Source of the DNA: Spirochaetaceae bacterium
Lineage (GTDB): Bacteria; Spirochaetota; Spirochaetia; Treponematales; Breznakiellaceae
NCBI GenBank assembly: GCA_031280115.1
Contig: JAITHF010000109.1
Coordinates: 1 to 6,201 of the forward strand
Direction: 5' to 3'
DNA: 6,201 nt
This document shows, piece by piece, positions 4,384 to 6,201 of this stretch (its first letter is position 1; each line of letters opens with the position of its first letter). The notes below the pieces were generated by a model. That model saw nothing but the letters and a program-made list of their open reading frames with translations. It searched no databases and was not told the origin of the DNA. The position numbers and the translations under genes were made by a program.

Positions 4384-5922
4384 TTACGTGAGCAGTATTT
4401 TATAACCGTAAACCCATTGAAACAAGTCCGCTTTTTCCTCAAGCCCGATAAGTTCAAGGCTTATGTCCCAGCTTCCCTTGGTGTGCAGCACCACGGTTTC
4501 ATTCTTGCGCTCCACCGTGATATGCGTAATTTGCTGGGAATGCCCCCGGTCCAAGGCGTCCGCCACCCGCAGGATAGACGCCATTTTAAGTACCAGTATC
4601 CGGTCTTCCCGCTGAAGCGAGAGGTAGTTGATATCCCCGGGGGACGGCGGTTTCCCCCGATGATACCCTATCACGCTGGAAATAATGTCAAGCTCGTCCC
4701 GATGGAGGCCGAATATCTCCGAGTTAGCCACGATATACCGCCCGTGCTGCTGGTGGTTCGCGCCGCCGATAAACATCCCTATATCGTGCAGGAACGCCGC
4801 CACCTCAAGGAGCATCCGTTCCCGCCGGTTCATGCCGTGTTCGTGGGTCAGGGCGTCAAATATCTCAAGGCATAAATCCGCCACCAGCCGGTTATGCTCC
4901 TCGTCGAAATGATATTTCCGGCCAAGGTTGGCCGCGGACGCGATAATCTGGGAAAAAAACTCTTCCTGCAATGCTGAGTCCACGCCGAAAGCAAGGTCGA
5001 TGAGCAGGCCCTCCCGGATAGAAACGTCAGGAACCACCACTTCTTTCGTGTCCGTCTGCTCAAGGAACTGTTTATACACCAGTATCCCCGGTACAAACCC
5101 TTCGGCATCGAAAAAAGAAAGCCCCAGGCGCTGTACGCAGGTTTCCATACTGTAATGCTGTATCTCCTGCACAAAGTCGAAGAGCCGTTTTCGGGATATA
5201 ATCCGGCAATGTTCGTTCATAGGGGCGCCGATAATGGCCGCCGCAAGGCGTATGTCCGATCCGGCCATGATAAAGGTATTCACCGCGCTTATGTCCATGT
5301 CAGAGCGCAGCCGCCCTGCGGTATTGCGGATAATCTCTTTCAGGTAGCGTTCCTGATAGTGCGCCGAGCCCAGGGACCGGTGGGACTGGCGCTCTATGAG
5401 GATAGTGCCCAGGTTAATGCTGTGGGCGGCCACCATTTTCCCGTCCCGCAGGAGCATGATTTCAGTGGATCCGCCGCCTATGTCGATAATCATAGTATTC
5501 GCCTTCCAGAACTGGGGGAGGTCCTGATTCAGGGCAAAGCGCACCGCCAGATACATAAGCCTGTTTTCTTCTATTCCGTCCACAAGGGTTATTCTGAACT
5601 GCGTTTCAAGGCGCACCCGGTCCACAAAGATATCCCGGTTGTCCGCGACCCTGAGGGCGCTGGTGGCGATAACGTGCACGTCCTTATCGGCTATTCCCCA
5701 GCCGGCAAGGAGTTCTTTGAACCCGTGAAGCACCGTAAGGCATTCAAGAAAGGAATTGCGGGACACCCGCCGGGTGGTAAACACGTCCCGTCCCAGGGCC
5801 ACGGGCTTTCCGGCGCGGTCAACTTCGCGCCACCTGCCGTTTTCGAGGATCTCCGCTGCTAAAAGCCGTATGCCGGTGGAGCCGATTTCCAGCACTGCCA
5901 CCAGGCGGTTTTTTATCTCCAT
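4384..5922 (-). CDS. ppx: Ppx/GppA-family exopolyphosphatase with C-terminal HD domain
   Basis: 512 residues, equal to long-form Ppx (E. coli about 513). The family removes terminal phosphate from polyphosphate and/or the 5' phosphate of pppGpp; sequence does not separate these. The ASKHA actin-like core spans about 1-310: phosphate-1 motif LEIGSTGIRLL (11-21), ATSALR (86-91), GIEENRL (116-122) with Glu119 as the likely catalytic Glu, and phosphate-2 motif IDIGGGSTE (146-154). The C-terminal domain (about 320-512) has an HD signature: LHDIG (378-382, His379-Asp380), HQQHGRYI (390-397), YHRGKPP (420-426), ILRVADALDR (450-459). Oddity: the usual Asp of the first motif (IDxGS) is Glu12. The start ATG has no good Shine-Dalgarno and lies 18 nt after the upstream stop, so translational coupling is likely. 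Followed by ppk1, giving a polyphosphate synthesis/degradation pair. Confidence 0.93.
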   Translation of the reverse strand: MEIKNRLVAVLEIGSTGIRLLAAEILENGRWREVDRAGKPVALGRDVFTTRRVSRNSFLECLTVLHGFKELLAGWGIADKDVHVIATSALRVADNRDIFVDRVRLETQFRITLVDGIEENRLMYLAVRFALNQDLPQFWKANTMIIDIGGGSTEIMLLRDGKMVAAHSINLGTILIERQSHRSLGSAHYQERYLKEIIRNTAGRLRSDMDISAVNTFIMAGSDIRLAAAIIGAPMNEHCRIISRKRLFDFVQEIQHYSMETCVQRLGLSFFDAEGFVPGILVYKQFLEQTDTKEVVVPDVSIREGLLIDLAFGVDSALQEEFFSQIIASAANLGRKYHFDEEHNRLVADLCLEIFDALTHEHGMNRRERMLLEVAAFLHDIGMFIGGANHQQHGRYIVANSEIFGLHRDELDIISSVIGYHRGKPPSPGDINYLSLQREDRILVLKMASILRVADALDRGHSQQITHITVERKNETVVLHTKGSWDISLELIGLEEKADLFQWVYGYKILLT

Positions 5923-5940
5923 AGACGCAGGCGGCCCTGG

Positions 5941-6201
5941 CTACCATGATTTGACAGCCGGAGGCGCGGTGATGACGGAGGTTTTTCCCGAAGGCTCGAT
6001 GAGAAAAAGGCCCTTTTTCAAGGCGAAGTCCCGAACCTCACCGCTTATGACGATGCCCGCAAGGGCGCCCTGGCAGCGCCGGGCGTCCCCTTTGCGGTCC
6101 AGGTATTCCCGCAGAAACCCTATCCGTTCGATATGGGCGTAAATGTGCGCTATAAGCGGGGTTGACTTTGCCTCCACCGCCATAATCGTGTTTTTATCCT
6201 C
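5941..6201 (-). CDS. C-terminal part of a PD-(D/E)XK nuclease-like protein (DUF3782-type), 5' end outside window
   Basis: Open from the window edge to TAG at 5941-5943, 86 codons visible. An internal ATG at 6183 exists, but the frame stays open upstream and the first visible residues (EDKNTIMAVEAKS) look like the middle of a domain, so it is read as partial. IMAVEAKS resembles the core strand carrying the E-x-K half of a PD-(D/E)XK active site. It is followed by a helical stretch HIYAHIERIGFLREYLDRKGD, then GALAGIVISGEVRDFALKKGLFLIEPSG and a terminal Trp, a layout I recall from small uncharacterised proteins of this fold. The proximal Asp would be upstream of the window. Activity is not shown. 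It lies 18 nt before ppx on the same strand, so probably in the same operon without an obvious functional link. Confidence 0.65.
   Translation of the reverse strand, partial: EDKNTIMAVEAKSTPLIAHIYAHIERIGFLREYLDRKGDARRCQGALAGIVISGEVRDFALKKGLFLIEPSGKTSVITAPPAVKSW

Noticed and set aside
4417..5862. Several plus-strand open frames opposite ppx (4417-4875, 5155-5862 and others)
   Set aside because: They are mirror frames of the well-supported Ppx gene, without ribosome sites or recognisable domains.
1..6201. CRISPR array, rRNA or intact tRNA genes, insertion-sequence transposase
   Set aside because: No regularly spaced direct repeats, no recognisable rRNA segment, no complete tRNA fold and no transposase motifs were found on either strand.

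Overview
The window looks like a spirochaete chromosome, most likely a high-GC Treponema of the termite-gut or related gut type. That is an inference from the style of the PotD-like, Ppx and Ppk proteins and from the GC-rich genes (a sampled 60-nt line of ppk at 3541-3600 is 36/60 G+C). No rRNA or other phylogenetic marker is present to prove it.

Layout. Positions 1-929 (minus) hold the first 309 codons of a PotD-type polyamine-binding protein of an ABC transporter; the gene runs off the left edge. Positions 930-1061 are its 5' flank, with two perfect stem-loops that look vaguely like part of a tRNA-Met. Positions 1062-1296 (repeat copy A, plus orientation) and 1995-2174 (copy B, minus orientation) are two diverged copies of one structured repeat facing each other. 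Between them, at 1368-1877, is a conspicuously AT-rich gene (plus strand) for a small secreted YbjN-like protein, with its own promoter, strong ribosome-binding site and hairpin terminator. Copy B touches the stop codon of ppk.

Positions 2176-6201 are one minus-strand run, read right to left: the C-terminal end of a protein resembling PD-(D/E)XK-nuclease-fold proteins (5941 to beyond 6201), then ppx/gppA-type exopolyphosphatase with a C-terminal HD domain (4384-5922), then polyphosphate kinase ppk1 (2176-4326). Ppk1 builds polyphosphate from ATP and the Ppx/GppA protein hydrolyses polyphosphate or pppGpp, so the pair forms a synthesis/degradation module. The gaps (18 and 57 nt) and weak ribosome-binding sites fit co-transcription.

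The polyphosphate genes and potD are ordinary core metabolism. The unusual part is about 1062-2190: an AT-rich orphan gene bracketed by inverted copies of a hairpin-rich repeat. The copies are about 80% identical over an ungapped 144-nt core and keep their stems, including a compensatory base-pair change and a loop-only indel. This could be a small mobile cassette or a gene landed between two members of a dispersed repeat family; the window alone cannot decide.
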